DNA from: Spirulina major PCC 6313
GTDB taxonomy: Bacteria > Cyanobacteriota > Cyanobacteriia > Cyanobacteriales > Spirulinaceae
Length of the DNA: 64,000 nt
NCBI RefSeq assembly: GCF_001890765.1
Contig: NZ_KV878783.1
Location: 1,589,174 to 1,653,173, forward strand
Direction of reading: 5' to 3'
Part shown: positions 32,562-42,535 of the stretch, piece after piece
Layout of the letters: the number at the start of each line of letters is the position of its first letter
Numbering within the stretch: position 1 is the first letter of the stretch
Position numbers and translations under genes: made by a program
The notes under the pieces: generated by a model
Database searches by the model: none
Seen by the model: only the letters and a program-made list of their open reading frames with translations
What the model was told of the DNA's origin: nothing

Positions 32562-35162
32562 TTATCCTTGGGCTTCGAGTTTGGCGAGGCGGCTTTTCAG
32601 GTCTTGGTTATCTTTTTTGAGTTGATCGAGTTCGTTGCGCAATTGCTTGACGGCTTGATCGGAACCGAGGTTTTTTTGCACCCGTTTAACGGCTTCTTCG
32701 GCCATGCGCCGGACGCGACCATCGGGGGTTTGGTCGGCGAGGGACTGGAGGATCGCGATCGCCCGCTGGGTTTGCATTTGTCCGAGGGCACTACTCACCG
32801 CCACTTGGGTTAAAAAGAAGGGTTCAGCGGCGATCGCTTCTAACTGTTGGGCAATCCATTCCACCTGATCGGGGGTTTGCCCCGTGGACACCGCCCCCAA
32901 GGCCCGAATCGCCGCCAAGCGCAGGGCTTGGGGCGTGCCTGGGATCGTGTACTCGCTGATCAACGCCACCGCTGCCGGGGAGGTTTTCAACCGACTCAAG
33001 CCGCCGATCGCCCCCGATCGCACCACTTCATTCCAGCCGCCGCGCTGGGCGAGCACCTCCCGATAGAGGGTGAGGACTTCGTCTTGTTTAGCCTGGAGCA
33101 CCCCGGTCACCATGCCGCCCAAGGTGCGCAGGGCTGCCGCTTCGGTGTAGTAGCTGGCATCGCCTTGTTTGGCGATCGCCAGCACCCGCTCATAACTGGG
33201 CAAGGTTGTAAACTTACCCAAACTTTCCACCACCGCCCGACGCACCCGCGCATCGGGATCGGCCAACCCTGCCATCAGAGCTTCCATCGCCTGATTGAGC
33301 TTGATTTTGCTCAACTGTCGCGCCACTTCAACGCGCACACCCCAAAAGCGATCATTTAATAGGGCTTCTTTGAGGGTGGCGATCGCATCGAGACCGCCTT
33401 TTTTCGCGAGGGCGATCGCTGCATAGATCCGCGCCACCGGGTCGGGGTCATACTTCAACTGCTGTTTCAATTCCGCCGGGGGATAGTCCAGCACCACAGT
33501 TTTGAGGAACGAATTGCAGACATCAAAACAGAAGAATTTTGGGCGCTGGGGCAGGGGAAAATAGAAACTCTGTTCCGGTTGATTGAGCCGCAGCGTGAAG
33601 GATTGATAACTGACATGACCCACCTCATCCACCTCTGCAAAGGCGATGGGAATGTTGAGATCAAATAACTCGCGATCGCTGCCGGTGGAATCACTTTTAG
33701 CCTGGGTTTGTTTCACGGTAATTTTGGCCAATTTATGGTCCGCATCCCAGCCATAACTCACTTTAAAATCCGGGTGACCACCTCGGAAAACATATTGATC
33801 AAACAAAAACGCAAGGTTTCGCCCCGTCGCCTGTTCGATCGCCCGCAGCAGATCGATGGTTTCAACGGTTTGATGGGCGTTGGTGTTGATGAAGGTATGA
33901 ATGGCTTTGGCGAAGAGTTCTTCTCCTAAGATGCCGCGAATCATGTGATAAACACAGGCCCCTTTTTCATAGAGGTGGCGATCGTACAGTTCGATCGCTT
34001 CGCGGTAAATATTCGTCACCATCGGGCGACGATAACGGGAACTATCTTCGCTGAGATAACTGCGGGCTTCATTGAGGAGGTAATAGGCTCCATCTTCGGG
34101 GCCGTATTCATGCTCTGTCCACAACACTTCGGAATAGGAAGCCGCCCCTTCTTTAATCCAGGCATGAGACCAATGCTTAATCACCACCAAATCCCCAAAC
34201 CATTGGTGGGCGAGTTCATGGACGACTAAGCTTTCGGTGCGATCGTTGTCAATGGCGGCCCGTTGATCTAAGAGGCAGCGATCGGTGAGTAGTGTTGTGG
34301 AGGTGTTTTCCATGCCGCCAAAAATAAAGTCCGCAACGCAGACTTGGGCATATTTCGGGTAGGCGTAGGTGTAGCCGTATTGCGCACTCAAAAACTCCAT
34401 CATCCGGGGCGTTTTTCCCATACTGAGGCGGGCGGCTTCTTCTTGGCCTTTTTCCACGTAGTAGGTGACAGGAATGCCGTTCCATTCGTCGGTTAATTCC
34501 GCGAAGTCTCCCACGGCGAGGGTCATCAAGTAGGTGGGATGAACTTGGGTTTGCTGCCAGTGATAAACGGTGTGATTGCCGACGGTTTCGGTGTGGATCA
34601 GTTCGCCGTTGGAGATGGCGCGGTAGGGCTGGGGGACTTGGACGCGGATTTCGGAGGTGGCGAGTTGGCCGGGATAGTCGAAGCAGGGGAACCAGTAGCG
34701 GGAGTCTTCATCTTCGCCTTGGGTCCAGACTTGGGTGGGTTTGTCGGGGTAATGTTCGTCGGGTTGGATGAAGTAGAGACCGCGTTGGGGATGGTCGGCG
34801 CGGTAGTGGATAACAAGGTCGAAGGGGTCGGTGCGGGTGGGTTGGAGGAGTTGAATTTGGAGGTGTTCGCCGTCGTAGTCGAAGGGTTGGGCGATCGCTC
34901 CAATGTGCACCGTATCAATCACCAGAGCCACCGCATCGAGGCTGAGGGTGTGAATGCCGCTATGGACGGGGCGGATTGTGATCGTGCAAGTGCCGCTAAA
35001 GCGTTGCTGGGGGAAGTCCAGCAGTAAATCGAGGGCAATATGTTCTACTTGACCGGGGCGATCGGGGTTGTAGTGGGGTTTCGCGCCGGGTAACTCGAAG
35101 GATTTTTTGCGATCGCCTTCATCATCAAAATAGAAATACTGCATCGTTCGGTTGGGCTGCAT
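32562..35162 (-). CDS. M1-family aminopeptidase (aminopeptidase N-like)
   Basis: 866 residues. A zinc metallopeptidase that removes N-terminal amino acids from peptides. It shows the exopeptidase motif GGMENTS and the zinc site HELAHQWFGD, with the second zinc glutamate downstream in KEGAASYSE. After the catalytic domain come HEAT-like helical repeats (DPDARVRRAVVESLGKF; DGRVRRMAEEAVKRV) and a short C-terminal coiled coil (ELDQLKKDNQDLKSRLAKLEAQ). No signal peptide, so probably cytosolic. An internal ATG 6 codons later (MQYFYFDDEG) is an equally likely start. The length and HEAT tail are typical of the cyanobacterial members. Confidence 0.93.
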   Translation of the reverse strand: MQPNRTMQYFYFDDEGDRKKSFELPGAKPHYNPDRPGQVEHIALDLLLDFPQQRFSGTCTITIRPVHSGIHTLSLDAVALVIDTVHIGAIAQPFDYDGEHLQIQLLQPTRTDPFDLVIHYRADHPQRGLYFIQPDEHYPDKPTQVWTQGEDEDSRYWFPCFDYPGQLATSEIRVQVPQPYRAISNGELIHTETVGNHTVYHWQQTQVHPTYLMTLAVGDFAELTDEWNGIPVTYYVEKGQEEAARLSMGKTPRMMEFLSAQYGYTYAYPKYAQVCVADFIFGGMENTSTTLLTDRCLLDQRAAIDNDRTESLVVHELAHQWFGDLVVIKHWSHAWIKEGAASYSEVLWTEHEYGPEDGAYYLLNEARSYLSEDSSRYRRPMVTNIYREAIELYDRHLYEKGACVYHMIRGILGEELFAKAIHTFINTNAHQTVETIDLLRAIEQATGRNLAFLFDQYVFRGGHPDFKVSYGWDADHKLAKITVKQTQAKSDSTGSDRELFDLNIPIAFAEVDEVGHVSYQSFTLRLNQPEQSFYFPLPQRPKFFCFDVCNSFLKTVVLDYPPAELKQQLKYDPDPVARIYAAIALAKKGGLDAIATLKEALLNDRFWGVRVEVARQLSKIKLNQAMEALMAGLADPDARVRRAVVESLGKFTTLPSYERVLAIAKQGDASYYTEAAALRTLGGMVTGVLQAKQDEVLTLYREVLAQRGGWNEVVRSGAIGGLSRLKTSPAAVALISEYTIPGTPQALRLAAIRALGAVSTGQTPDQVEWIAQQLEAIAAEPFFLTQVAVSSALGQMQTQRAIAILQSLADQTPDGRVRRMAEEAVKRVQKNLGSDQAVKQLRNELDQLKKDNQDLKSRLAKLEAQG

Positions 35163-35275
35163 AGACGTTTAGAGTATTTTAACGTCCCAGCTTTCAGTGC
35201 GATCGTGCCGTATCCGGAATCGTCAATCGGAGACTGAACGCCGTCGAGGTCTGGGTATCCTGAACGTGGCCGCCC

Positions 35276-35289
35276 TTCGACTCCGCTCA
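35276..35289. repeat. TTCGACTCCGCTCA dispersed motif
   Basis: One arm of a common cyanobacterial intergenic palindrome; the full inverted pair occurs at 40137-40180. The 265-bp spacer 35163-35427 holds nothing else recognisable. Confidence 0.6.
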
Positions 35290-35427
35290 GTGCTTGCAAT
35301 CTCACTTTTGGGTCATTAAACCCCCCAAAACAAACCAACGATCACCACAAGGGCGATCGCTGGGTGCAACGTCGATTCACGTTCAATGATTCACGTTAAA
35401 TCAACGCTGGCAGTGTGGGGGAGGACA

Positions 35428-36258
35428 CTAGGATTTTTGCTGTTTCCGGCGGCGGGCCATACCGAAGAACCCAGCGCCTAAAAGACCTGCCGCCATGGAC
35501 ATGGGTTCCGGCACACCTTTACCGACAGTGAAATCATCAAAGGCAAATTCATCGCCCTGAATTTGGTTCATCCGGAATTCGACGCGATCGAAGTTCTGCG
35601 AGGCATTATCCGCCATAAACCCGAAATAGAACGCTGATCCGTTGGTGCTGCCGTTGGAGCCATTTTTATTTTCGATCGCCAGACTGGAGATAAATTCACC
35701 ACCCCGATAGAGATCAAGATAGGTGGTGGCTTCGTAGTCCCCTAAATCATAGGCATAGAACCCCAAGGCTCCCACGGCTTTCGTGAAGCTGATTGTGTAG
35801 TTTTGCACCGCGTTAGTGAGCCAGAACTGACTGCCAGAAGAGGCGTTGCGCCCTTTTTCCACTTCTCGCTTAATCGAGTCTTTGATGTCTTTGGAGGTGC
35901 CAGCGGTTTTGAGCAGGCTTTGATCAACACTTTTGATCATGGATTTGTCACCGCCGCCGCTGAGGGTCGCTGTGCCCAAGTTACCGAAATTGATGTCCAT
36001 GCCGCCGTTGGTGGGTTGGGTGTGAATGGCATGGCTTTCAAAGTCTTCCGTGGCGAATTGACTTAAGTTGCTGAGAAAGTCGGCTTCGGCGGCTCTGGAA
36101 TTGACGATGTTGTTGAAGGTTTTGGTGGTGTTGGTGGGGTTGGGATTAATGTCTTCCCCAAAAAAGACAGTGAAGGCATGGGCAGCCGTGGCAGAACCGA
36201 GGGTTATTCCGGTAATGGCTGCGAATCCGAGAAGTTGGCTAATGCGTGACATCAACAT
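35428..36258 (-). CDS. PEP-CTERM sorted exported protein
   Basis: 276 residues from the ATG at 36258, which has GGAG about 10 bases ahead; the longer frame to 36285 lacks a site. A signal peptide (ISQLLGFAAITGITLGSATAAHA) leads into a secreted beta-rich domain (FWLTNAVQNYTISFTKAVGALGFYAYDLGDY, here in parts; FDRVEFRMNQIQGDEFAFDDF). The C-terminal sorting tag is VPEPMSMAAGLLGAGFFGMA followed by RRRK. Known for the family: the tag is cut by an exosortase, usually for surface or biofilm proteins. The exosortase is not in this window. The ligand or function of the middle domain is unknown. Confidence 0.88.
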   Translation of the reverse strand: MLMSRISQLLGFAAITGITLGSATAAHAFTVFFGEDINPNPTNTTKTFNNIVNSRAAEADFLSNLSQFATEDFESHAIHTQPTNGGMDINFGNLGTATLSGGGDKSMIKSVDQSLLKTAGTSKDIKDSIKREVEKGRNASSGSQFWLTNAVQNYTISFTKAVGALGFYAYDLGDYEATTYLDLYRGGEFISSLAIENKNGSNGSTNGSAFYFGFMADNASQNFDRVEFRMNQIQGDEFAFDDFTVGKGVPEPMSMAAGLLGAGFFGMARRRKQQKS

Positions 36259-36590
36259 GACATTGTGGCTCCGTAGTACAAACAAGAATTAAGCGTTGTA
36301 GGGATAGTGAATGCTTTATTTGCCCACGATCTAAGCATAAAAACTGGGTGATCCTAAAGGGTGATTCTACGGAGTTTGCGAAGTCTTCACACAATGGGAA
36401 GACTTCTTTAGCAGAGGTTGATTAAACCCTAGCTGATCTGAATCGCCGCTTTTGTTGCGGGGAAGGGGGTCGTGGGGTGAGGGCTTTCCGGGATCTGGCT
36501 AATTTTGTCAGTCAACCAGGGTGGTGGGTGGCGGATAGGGTTGTGGTGATGGTGGGTTCATTCCTTCTCGCAGGCTCGGTGATTCTCAAC
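36259..36590. other. Intergenic region with half of a MITE-like repeat
   Basis: 332 bp without a gene. Bases 36490-36519 match the right half-end of the MITE at 48813-48962 (GGGATCTGGCTAATTTTG...GTCAACCAG). The left end is not recognisable here, so this is a decayed copy. Confidence 0.6.
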
Positions 36591-38360
36591 CTAAGGTTCT
36601 GGGTTGGGGGGTAGGTCTTCGGGTTGGGATTGTTGCTGTTGTTCGGCGGTGCGCATGCGTTGGGCTTGGGCGGCGAGTTCGCGGAATTGTTGTTGCCAAT
36701 AGTCGTTTTGGATCGTGCCTTGTTGATCCACGGTCTCTAAAATTTGCTCCCAATTTCCGGCATCGAGGTCGGTTTTGAGTTGGCGGTATTGGGCTTCGAG
36801 GTCGCGCCATTGTTCGAGACTGGCTTGGGCATCTTGGTAGAGGGGGCTGCTGGTGGCCATGTCTTGGACTTGTTCGAGGGCGGCATCAAAGTTGCCATCT
36901 TCGAGGCTGCGCAGGGCGAGATCGAGTAAGAGGCGATCGCTCACCGCCAAGGGTGAAGCTGTGGGCGATGGCTCAGGCGTTGAGGGAGTGGGTGTCGCCT
37001 TCAGATCAGCCCCACCATCGCAGCGGAGATAGTCGCCATGCACCCAGCCTTTAGGGTCTTTGATTTCGCGCCAAGCACCGTCGGTTTTGCCGGTTAAGAC
37101 GACTTCGGTGTTGAGGCCAATGCCGGCGAGGACTTCGCTTTCGGTGGTGGGCGATTCTCGCACGCGCAGGGCTGAGGTGGAACGCACGTTAATCACGGCG
37201 CATCGCTCCGCATCGCCATCCATCCAATCCCCCACATTACTAAACAAACTGGGCACTGTTTTAGGGAGCGATCGCAAGCCCACCACGGCCCCAACCCCCA
37301 TGGACACCAACACAAAGGCCCCAATCAATGCACCGCGTCCCCAGCCACCCTGCTGAGGCATGACGGTCACGGGTGAGGGAGCCGGGGCCACAGTCGCAGG
37401 GGGTAGGGTGGGATGCACCGGAGCCACGGCATAGGTGGCGGCGACGGAGAGGGGCGAGGGCTGCGGTGTGAGGGGGGCGGGAGTTGCCACGGCCGGGGGT
37501 GGGGAGAAGGACGGCGCAACGACGGGAACGGGGGTGACTGGGGGCAATACGGCGAGAACTTCCGCTGCGGTTTGGTAGCGATCGCGCCAATAATACTTTG
37601 TCATTTTCGTCAGGATTGCCGCCAGTTCCCCACTGCAATGGTGCTGATTCCAGGCGATTTCGTTGGTGTCGTGATCGTAGGTGAAGTGGATCGGGGCAAC
37701 ACCTGCGATCGCCTGGATCGCAATCACCCCCAGCCCATAGATATCGCTGCAAAAATAGGGGCGGCCCTGGGCTTGCTCGCTGGCCATGTAGCCCGGTGTG
37801 CCGATGGCGATGGTTTGGGCAGCTAGTTGACTGGGGAAAAACGTACTTTGGAGTTGAATCTGTTTCACCGCGCCAAAATCCACCAAGACGAGGCGGCGAT
37901 CGCTGCGTTGGCGCAAAATATTATCCGGCTTAATATCCCGATGGACGACCCCTTGGCTGTGGACAAACTCCAACACCGTCAAGCCATCCCGCAGCAAATG
38001 CCACACGTCCGCTTCCGGCCAAGGTTGCCCCTCGCTCAACTCCCCCGTAATCGGCAGCCCATCAACATAGTCCTGCACCAGGTAAAATTCCTGGCCCTCT
38101 TCAAAATAGGCCAGCAGGCGCGGAATCTGGTCATGGTTGCCCAACTGTTCGAGGGTTTCCGCTTCCCGCTGGAAGAGGCGGCGGGCGGTGGGGAGCACTT
38201 GGGGGTCACTGGTGGCGGGGCGGAGGTGTTTGACGACGCAGAGGGGTTGCCCCGGACGACGGAGATCGTGGGCTAGGTAGGTTTGGCCGAAGCCTCCTGC
38301 ACCGAGCGCTTGCTTGACTTGATAGCGACCATCCAAAACTTGACCCAGCATGACCTTCAT
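36591..38360 (-). CDS. Serine/threonine protein kinase with SH3-like domain
   Basis: About 589 residues; the start is uncertain among GTG codons at 38366 and 38363, ATG 38360 and ATG 38351 (MLGQVLDGRYQ). Hanks-type kinase domain about 10-270: Gly loop LGAGGFGQTYLA, VVKHL lysine, catalytic VVHRDIKPDNIL, DFGAVK and the GTPGYMASEQ activation segment, all intact. A Pro-rich linker, one membrane helix (GALIGAFVLVSMGVGAVVG) and a bacterial SH3 domain (VRSTSALRVRESPTTESEV to GWVHGDYLRC) follow, then a helical tail. The kinase is inside and the SH3 outside, suggesting it senses the wall or periplasm. Substrates unknown. Confidence 0.92.
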   Translation of the reverse strand: MKVMLGQVLDGRYQVKQALGAGGFGQTYLAHDLRRPGQPLCVVKHLRPATSDPQVLPTARRLFQREAETLEQLGNHDQIPRLLAYFEEGQEFYLVQDYVDGLPITGELSEGQPWPEADVWHLLRDGLTVLEFVHSQGVVHRDIKPDNILRQRSDRRLVLVDFGAVKQIQLQSTFFPSQLAAQTIAIGTPGYMASEQAQGRPYFCSDIYGLGVIAIQAIAGVAPIHFTYDHDTNEIAWNQHHCSGELAAILTKMTKYYWRDRYQTAAEVLAVLPPVTPVPVVAPSFSPPPAVATPAPLTPQPSPLSVAATYAVAPVHPTLPPATVAPAPSPVTVMPQQGGWGRGALIGAFVLVSMGVGAVVGLRSLPKTVPSLFSNVGDWMDGDAERCAVINVRSTSALRVRESPTTESEVLAGIGLNTEVVLTGKTDGAWREIKDPKGWVHGDYLRCDGGADLKATPTPSTPEPSPTASPLAVSDRLLLDLALRSLEDGNFDAALEQVQDMATSSPLYQDAQASLEQWRDLEAQYRQLKTDLDAGNWEQILETVDQQGTIQNDYWQQQFRELAAQAQRMRTAEQQQQSQPEDLPPNPEP

Positions 38361-38450
38361 CACCACATAAACCTTTCCCTATGGTAGCCCCGCCCTGGAT
38401 CGGGTTGAAAGGCGATCGCCCCCGCACCTAATTGGCACAAGCTCGGCTCC

Positions 38451-39344
38451 CTAGGGCACAATCCCATTGGGGAGGGTGAGAATATGGCGGGCAATTTCCC
38501 CCGGATAGGTGATCCAGAGATCTTCGGAACGGGCGGCGCGTTCGGCGATGTGGTTGAGGGCGCGGCGGAGATGGCGGAGGCGGAAGGGCTGGCCGACAAT
38601 GTAGGGGTGCAGCGCGATCCCCATCACGAGGGGTTGATGTTGAGCTTGGCCCTGCATTTCGGCAAATTGATCGACGATCATGTCGGCGAAGTCTGTGGCG
38701 CTGGTGTTGCGGACGGCGATCGCTGGAATATCATTCACTTCCTGGGGGTAGGGAATCGACAAAATCCGCCCCGCTCGCGTTTGAAACCAGATCGGCTGAT
38801 CATCGCAACACCAATCCAGCATATAGGTGTAACCGGCTTCCTGGAGCAAGTCCGGGGTGATGCGGCTCTGGGCGATCCACGGCCCCAGCCAGCCGCGCGG
38901 CCGTGCGCCTTCGTGTTGCGTGATTGTGTTGGTGGTTTCGATAATTAGGCGCTGTTCCCCGTCCTCGTTGAGGGTGCTTTGGCGTTCGGAGTTGGTGCGA
39001 CCGTGGGCGACAATTTCATCGCCGCGATCGCGAAACGCCCGCATCACCGCCGGGCAATAGTCATACAATTCCGAATTCACCAACACCGCCACAGGTAGGG
39101 ACAACTCCTCAAACAGTTCCAACAACCGCCACACCCCGACCCGGTTGCCGTAATCCCGCCAGGCATAATTCAGCACATCCGGCTCTGGCCCGCCCGGCGC
39201 GAGGCTTGCCCCTAACCCTTCCCCAAAGGCAAAATGCTCCAAGTTAAGGGCGATATAAACCGCTAATTTGCGCTGTTTGGGCCAGGTATAGTGGGGGCGA
39301 TCGTGAATGGATGAATAGGAATAACGATGATGGCTCGGTAGCAT
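38451..39344 (-). CDS. Polysaccharide deacetylase-family (PuuE-like) hydrolase
   Basis: 297 residues, cytosolic. The NodB-type fold is recognisable (VAVLVNSELYDYCPAVMRAF, DEIVAHGRTNSE, GWLGPWIAQSRITPDLL and LHPYIVGQPFRL). The arrangement resembles the PuuE branch (non-metal allantoinase and related amidohydrolases) more than secreted chitin deacetylases, because there is no signal peptide. The canonical metal Asp-His-His triad is only partly evident. The substrate is uncertain; purine-derived allantoin is one possibility. It lies 85 bp upstream of the kinase on the same strand. Confidence 0.8.
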   Translation of the reverse strand: MLPSHHRYSYSSIHDRPHYTWPKQRKLAVYIALNLEHFAFGEGLGASLAPGGPEPDVLNYAWRDYGNRVGVWRLLELFEELSLPVAVLVNSELYDYCPAVMRAFRDRGDEIVAHGRTNSERQSTLNEDGEQRLIIETTNTITQHEGARPRGWLGPWIAQSRITPDLLQEAGYTYMLDWCCDDQPIWFQTRAGRILSIPYPQEVNDIPAIAVRNTSATDFADMIVDQFAEMQGQAQHQPLVMGIALHPYIVGQPFRLRHLRRALNHIAERAARSEDLWITYPGEIARHILTLPNGIVP

Positions 39345-39375
39345 TGCCCCGTGATGATGTGATGATGGAACGAAA

Positions 39376-39939
39376 TTATTTGAGTTTTTGTTTAATGAAT
39401 TGCACGAGCTGGCTCATTTGTTTTTTGAGCGTGGCAATTTCTTTATCCATTTGAGCCACTTTTTTCTGAAGGGCTTGCACATCGGCAGATCCTCCCCCGG
39501 CAGCAGGAGCGGGGGCGGCAGCAGCCGGAGCCGGGGCAGGAGTTCCCATTGCTTTTTTCTTGGCGGTGGCTTTTTGCATTGCCTCCTTGAGGGCCTTGAC
39601 CAATTGAGTTTTTTCAAATGGTTTTTCCACAAAGGCAAAAAACTCAAAGGGTTCTGGCAGTTTTTCGGTGACTTCTTCTTTGCGTCCCGACATCAACATC
39701 AATGGAATGGTCGCCAGGTGTGGATCTTTCTGGATTTCCTGATAGACTTCCCAACCACTCTTTTTCGGCAGCAAGAAATCCAACATAATCAATGTTGGTG
39801 ATTCTGCTCGGAGTAATTTCAGCCCTTCGACCCCATCTTTGGCTTCGATCACTTCGACATTACCGACCGGCAGCATATCTTTTACCATGCGTCGGATCAC
39901 CCGACTGTCATCAATTACAAGAATTTTCTGACTAGCCAC
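39376..39939 (-). CDS. Response regulator (REC) with Ala/Pro linker and C-terminal coiled coil
   Basis: 187 residues from a GTG at 39939 with AAGGAG six bases ahead; the longer frame to 39969 lacks this. The receiver domain has the acidic pair IDDS, phospho-Asp in MLDFLLP, the Thr/Ser switch in MSGRKE and Lys in VEKPFEK. After an Ala/Pro/Gly linker it ends in a coiled coil (ALQKKVAQMDKEIATLKKQM) in place of a DNA-binding domain. Such stand-alone regulators act by protein contact, for example in motility or polarity. No histidine kinase is adjacent. Confidence 0.9.
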   Translation of the reverse strand: MASQKILVIDDSRVIRRMVKDMLPVGNVEVIEAKDGVEGLKLLRAESPTLIMLDFLLPKKSGWEVYQEIQKDPHLATIPLMLMSGRKEEVTEKLPEPFEFFAFVEKPFEKTQLVKALKEAMQKATAKKKAMGTPAPAPAAAAPAPAAGGGSADVQALQKKVAQMDKEIATLKKQMSQLVQFIKQKLK

Positions 39940-39969
39940 AACTGACTCCTTCTGAGGGGGCGAATTCAA

Positions 39970-40569
39970 GAACTGATACTACATTAGTCTAGGTTTCCCA
40001 CAAAGGGCAATTTTATGTGATGAACGAGAAAAGCTCTGGGTTTCTTGGCCAGATTTGGGGTTGGGGTGGGGTGAAGTAACCGGAAGATCCTGTGCTAGTG
40101 GACTGTCTAGCCTCAGATGGCAAGTAACTGGAAGACTGAGCGAAGTCGAAGTCTGGTGCTCCGGGGTTCGACTCCGCTCACCCCTCTGGATAACAACTCA
40201 CCTTTTTAAGCTAGATAAGACACTAGTGGACTGACACGTCTTCCTTGGTGATCGTTTGTAATCCATGAAACCCTTGCCCGGTGGGCAGTGCCCACCCTAC
40301 ACGAGATTTCTCTATCGAGGGCTGAGGGTCGTTGTTCGCGTCGCGTTGACTGAGGAGATAGCCCGGCTGCTTACCCTATCCCTAACGGGAGGCTTATCCT
40401 GCGACAAGATCAGGGTGCGCTGGACGGATTCCGGTTTGCCTTGTTTTGTGTTTATTGAGGTGCTTGATTGGGAGGTGGCGCGATCGCACCCCCATTTTCC
40501 CGCCCACGGCCCTACAGAACCCGTTAAAATGCAAGCGACCCTAATCCTGCCCTATTTCTCGCAACGCCT
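39970..40569. other. 600-bp intergenic region with dispersed repeats
   Basis: Contains two near-repeats of AAGTAACCGGAAGA (about 40074 and 40122), a palindrome pair TGAGCGAAGTCGAA/TTCGACTCCGCTCA (40137-40180) and GGTGGGCAGTGCCCACC near 40280. A frame of 163 codons crosses into lipA but shows no protein features. Nothing else is supported. Confidence 0.6.
40137..40180. repeat. TGAGCGAAGTCGAA inverted repeat
   Basis: Arms at 40137-40150 and 40167-40180 are complementary with one mismatch around a 16-base loop. The right arm recurs at 35276-35289. This belongs to a well-spread class of cyanobacterial intergenic hairpins. The GGTTCGACTCC within it looks like a tRNA T-loop, but no tRNA can be folded. 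Confidence 0.7.
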
Positions 40570-41457
40570 GTGGTACAGCATCGCCCTGAACTTGTGTCCC
40601 TCCCTGCTTGGCTCCGCCGCCCGATTGGTAAGGCCAGTGAACTTTCGACCGTGCAGCGCATCATTAAGCAGCGCAATATTCACACCATTTGCGAGGAGGG
40701 TCGCTGTCCAAATCGGGGGGAATGCTACGCCCAACAGACGGCGACGTTTTTATTGATGGGGCCGGTCTGTACGCGCAGTTGTGCCTTTTGTCAGGTGGAT
40801 AAAGGCCATGCGCCGCTGCCCCTTGACCCCCAGGAACCGGCGAAGGTGGCCGAAGCGGTGCAGCACCTCAAGCTGCGCTATGTGGTGTTGACGGCGGTGG
40901 CGCGGGATGATTTGCCGGATGGGGGGGCGGGGGTGTTCGTGGCGACGATCGCTGCGATTCGGGCCGCGAATCCACAGACGCAAATTGAGGTGTTGACTCC
41001 GGATTTTTGGAGTGGACAGGGCTATGAACAGGCGCAGCGCGATCGCATCGCTCAAGTGGTGGCGACGCAACCGGCCTGTTACAACCACAATTTAGAGACG
41101 GTGGCGCGGTTGCAGGGGCCCGTACGACGGGGGGCGAAGTATGGGCGATCGCTCGCCGTCCTCAAGACCGTGAAGGAACTTGACCCAGCGATCGCCACTA
41201 AATCCGGGTTGATGTTGGGTTTGGGGGAAACGGAGGCGGAGATTGGGCAAGCCTTGGCAGACTTGCGGGCGGTGGGGTGCGATCGCCTCACCTTGGGGCA
41301 ATATTTGCGGCCCTCGTTGGCGCATTTGCCTGTGGTGAAATATTGGACACCGGCTGAATTTGACGCATGGGGGGAGCGGGCGCGATCGCTGGGCTTTAGC
41401 CATGTGCGATCGGGGCCGTTGGTGCGCAGTTCCTACCATGCGGGGGAAGCGGGCTAG
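40570..41457 (+). CDS. lipA: Lipoyl synthase
   Basis: 295 residues, normal length. A radical-SAM enzyme that inserts two sulfurs into octanoyl groups on lipoyl-dependent enzymes. It has the N-terminal auxiliary cluster cysteines ([13 protein letters not shown]), the radical-SAM CTRSCAFCQ, and the conserved ending [13 protein letters not shown]. The start is a GTG ([18 protein letters not shown]); no better ATG precedes the conserved PAWLRRP segment. Stand-alone gene. Cyanobacteria often have two LipA paralogues; which one this is cannot be told. Confidence 0.95.
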   Translation: MVQHRPELVSLPAWLRRPIGKASELSTVQRIIKQRNIHTICEEGRCPNRGECYAQQTATFLLMGPVCTRSCAFCQVDKGHAPLPLDPQEPAKVAEAVQHLKLRYVVLTAVARDDLPDGGAGVFVATIAAIRAANPQTQIEVLTPDFWSGQGYEQAQRDRIAQVVATQPACYNHNLETVARLQGPVRRGAKYGRSLAVLKTVKELDPAIATKSGLMLGLGETEAEIGQALADLRAVGCDRLTLGQYLRPSLAHLPVVKYWTPAEFDAWGERARSLGFSHVRSGPLVRSSYHAGEAG

Positions 41458-41589
41458 GTGAGGGCCTCGGTTCACCCAAAGCCAGGGAGATTCGGGAATT
41501 CGGCCCAGTAAAATCCGCACAATGGGCGGGAGCATCCTAAACAGAATTGATTACACTGAAGGGTTAGATGACCTTTGAGGCGAAAGAGA

Positions 41590-42405
41590 ATGAAACCCAC
41601 GAGATTTTTTGTCACAATCTTAGCGTTGGGTGTGTTGGGAAGCAGTGGTGTTGCCCTTGCTCAGGACACCGACTATGAAGTATTGGCGGAACAATGTCGC
41701 ACCGTTCCAGGGGAAGAGGGACTCGCAGCCTGTGACCAAGCGATCGCCCTGGAGGATGGTGATCCGGCGCTCTGGCTGAATCGAGGCGTGAAATATGACC
41801 GCGACCTGAACCAACGCAACGAGGCGATCGCCTCCTACCTCAGTGCCATCGAGCGTGATCCGGATAATGACTATTCCCTCGCCTGGTACAACACCTGCGC
41901 CGTCCTCCTCAAATTTGCCAATATTCCCAACAGTATTGACCCGGATGTCTTAGTCCCCATTTTGATCGATTTGGAGGTGATCGAGGCTGAAACGGAAAAC
42001 CCAGGCCCCCTCGCCACGAGTAGCAGCACCCTTTACGAAGCTGTGGTGGAAAGTTGCGATCGCGCCCTGACGGGGGATGAAAACTGGGGCACTGCCACAC
42101 CGGCTCGGGCCTGGAATAACTTGGGGTATGCCCAGGATGAATTGGGCGATTACGAGGCGGCCTTAGCGGCCTATGATAATGCGATCGCAGACGATCCATC
42201 CCATGTCGGCGCGTTCAACAACAAAGGCATCACCCTCGAAAACCTCGATCGCCACGCCGATGCCCTCGCTGCCTACGAAGCCGCCCTCGACCTCGACCCC
42301 AACTATGACCTCGCCCGCCGCAATCGGGCCCGACTCCTACAACAACACCCTGAATTACAACTTGAAACCCCTGATGCTCAGGCCGAAACCTCCCCCGCTG
42401 AATAA
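41590..42405 (+). CDS. Exported TPR protein
   Basis: 271 residues from the ATG at 41590 (MKPTRFFVTILALG); a start five codons earlier is possible. A signal peptide ends near SGVALAQ. Tetratricopeptide repeats are seen at PALWLNRGVKYDRDLNQRNEAIASY, ARAWNNLGYAQDELGDYEAALAAY and the two units after it (VGAFNNKGITLENLD; ADALAAYEAALDLDPNYDLA). Such proteins scaffold complexes in the periplasm or thylakoid lumen. Partner unknown. Not obviously in an operon with lipA or psbK. Confidence 0.85.
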   Translation: MKPTRFFVTILALGVLGSSGVALAQDTDYEVLAEQCRTVPGEEGLAACDQAIALEDGDPALWLNRGVKYDRDLNQRNEAIASYLSAIERDPDNDYSLAWYNTCAVLLKFANIPNSIDPDVLVPILIDLEVIEAETENPGPLATSSSTLYEAVVESCDRALTGDENWGTATPARAWNNLGYAQDELGDYEAALAAYDNAIADDPSHVGAFNNKGITLENLDRHADALAAYEAALDLDPNYDLARRNRARLLQQHPELQLETPDAQAETSPAE

Positions 42406-42535
42406 GCCCCCTGCCGCCACTGGCCGCCACTGCTCCGCTCGGTGAGAACCAACGGGAATTGTGGCGTGGACGTTCAGAAAGCGTGTTAAAATTTATCTCA
42501 ATTCTTAAATAAGCTGTATTGGAAGGGATTTATCA

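Noticed and set aside
40160-40185. tRNA gene suggested by GGTTCGACTCC
   Set aside because: The motif is one arm of a dispersed palindrome; no acceptor, D or anticodon stems can be formed around it.
40265-40756. 163-codon frame before lipA
   Set aside because: It overlaps the lipA start in another frame, contains dispersed repeat sequence and shows no protein features.
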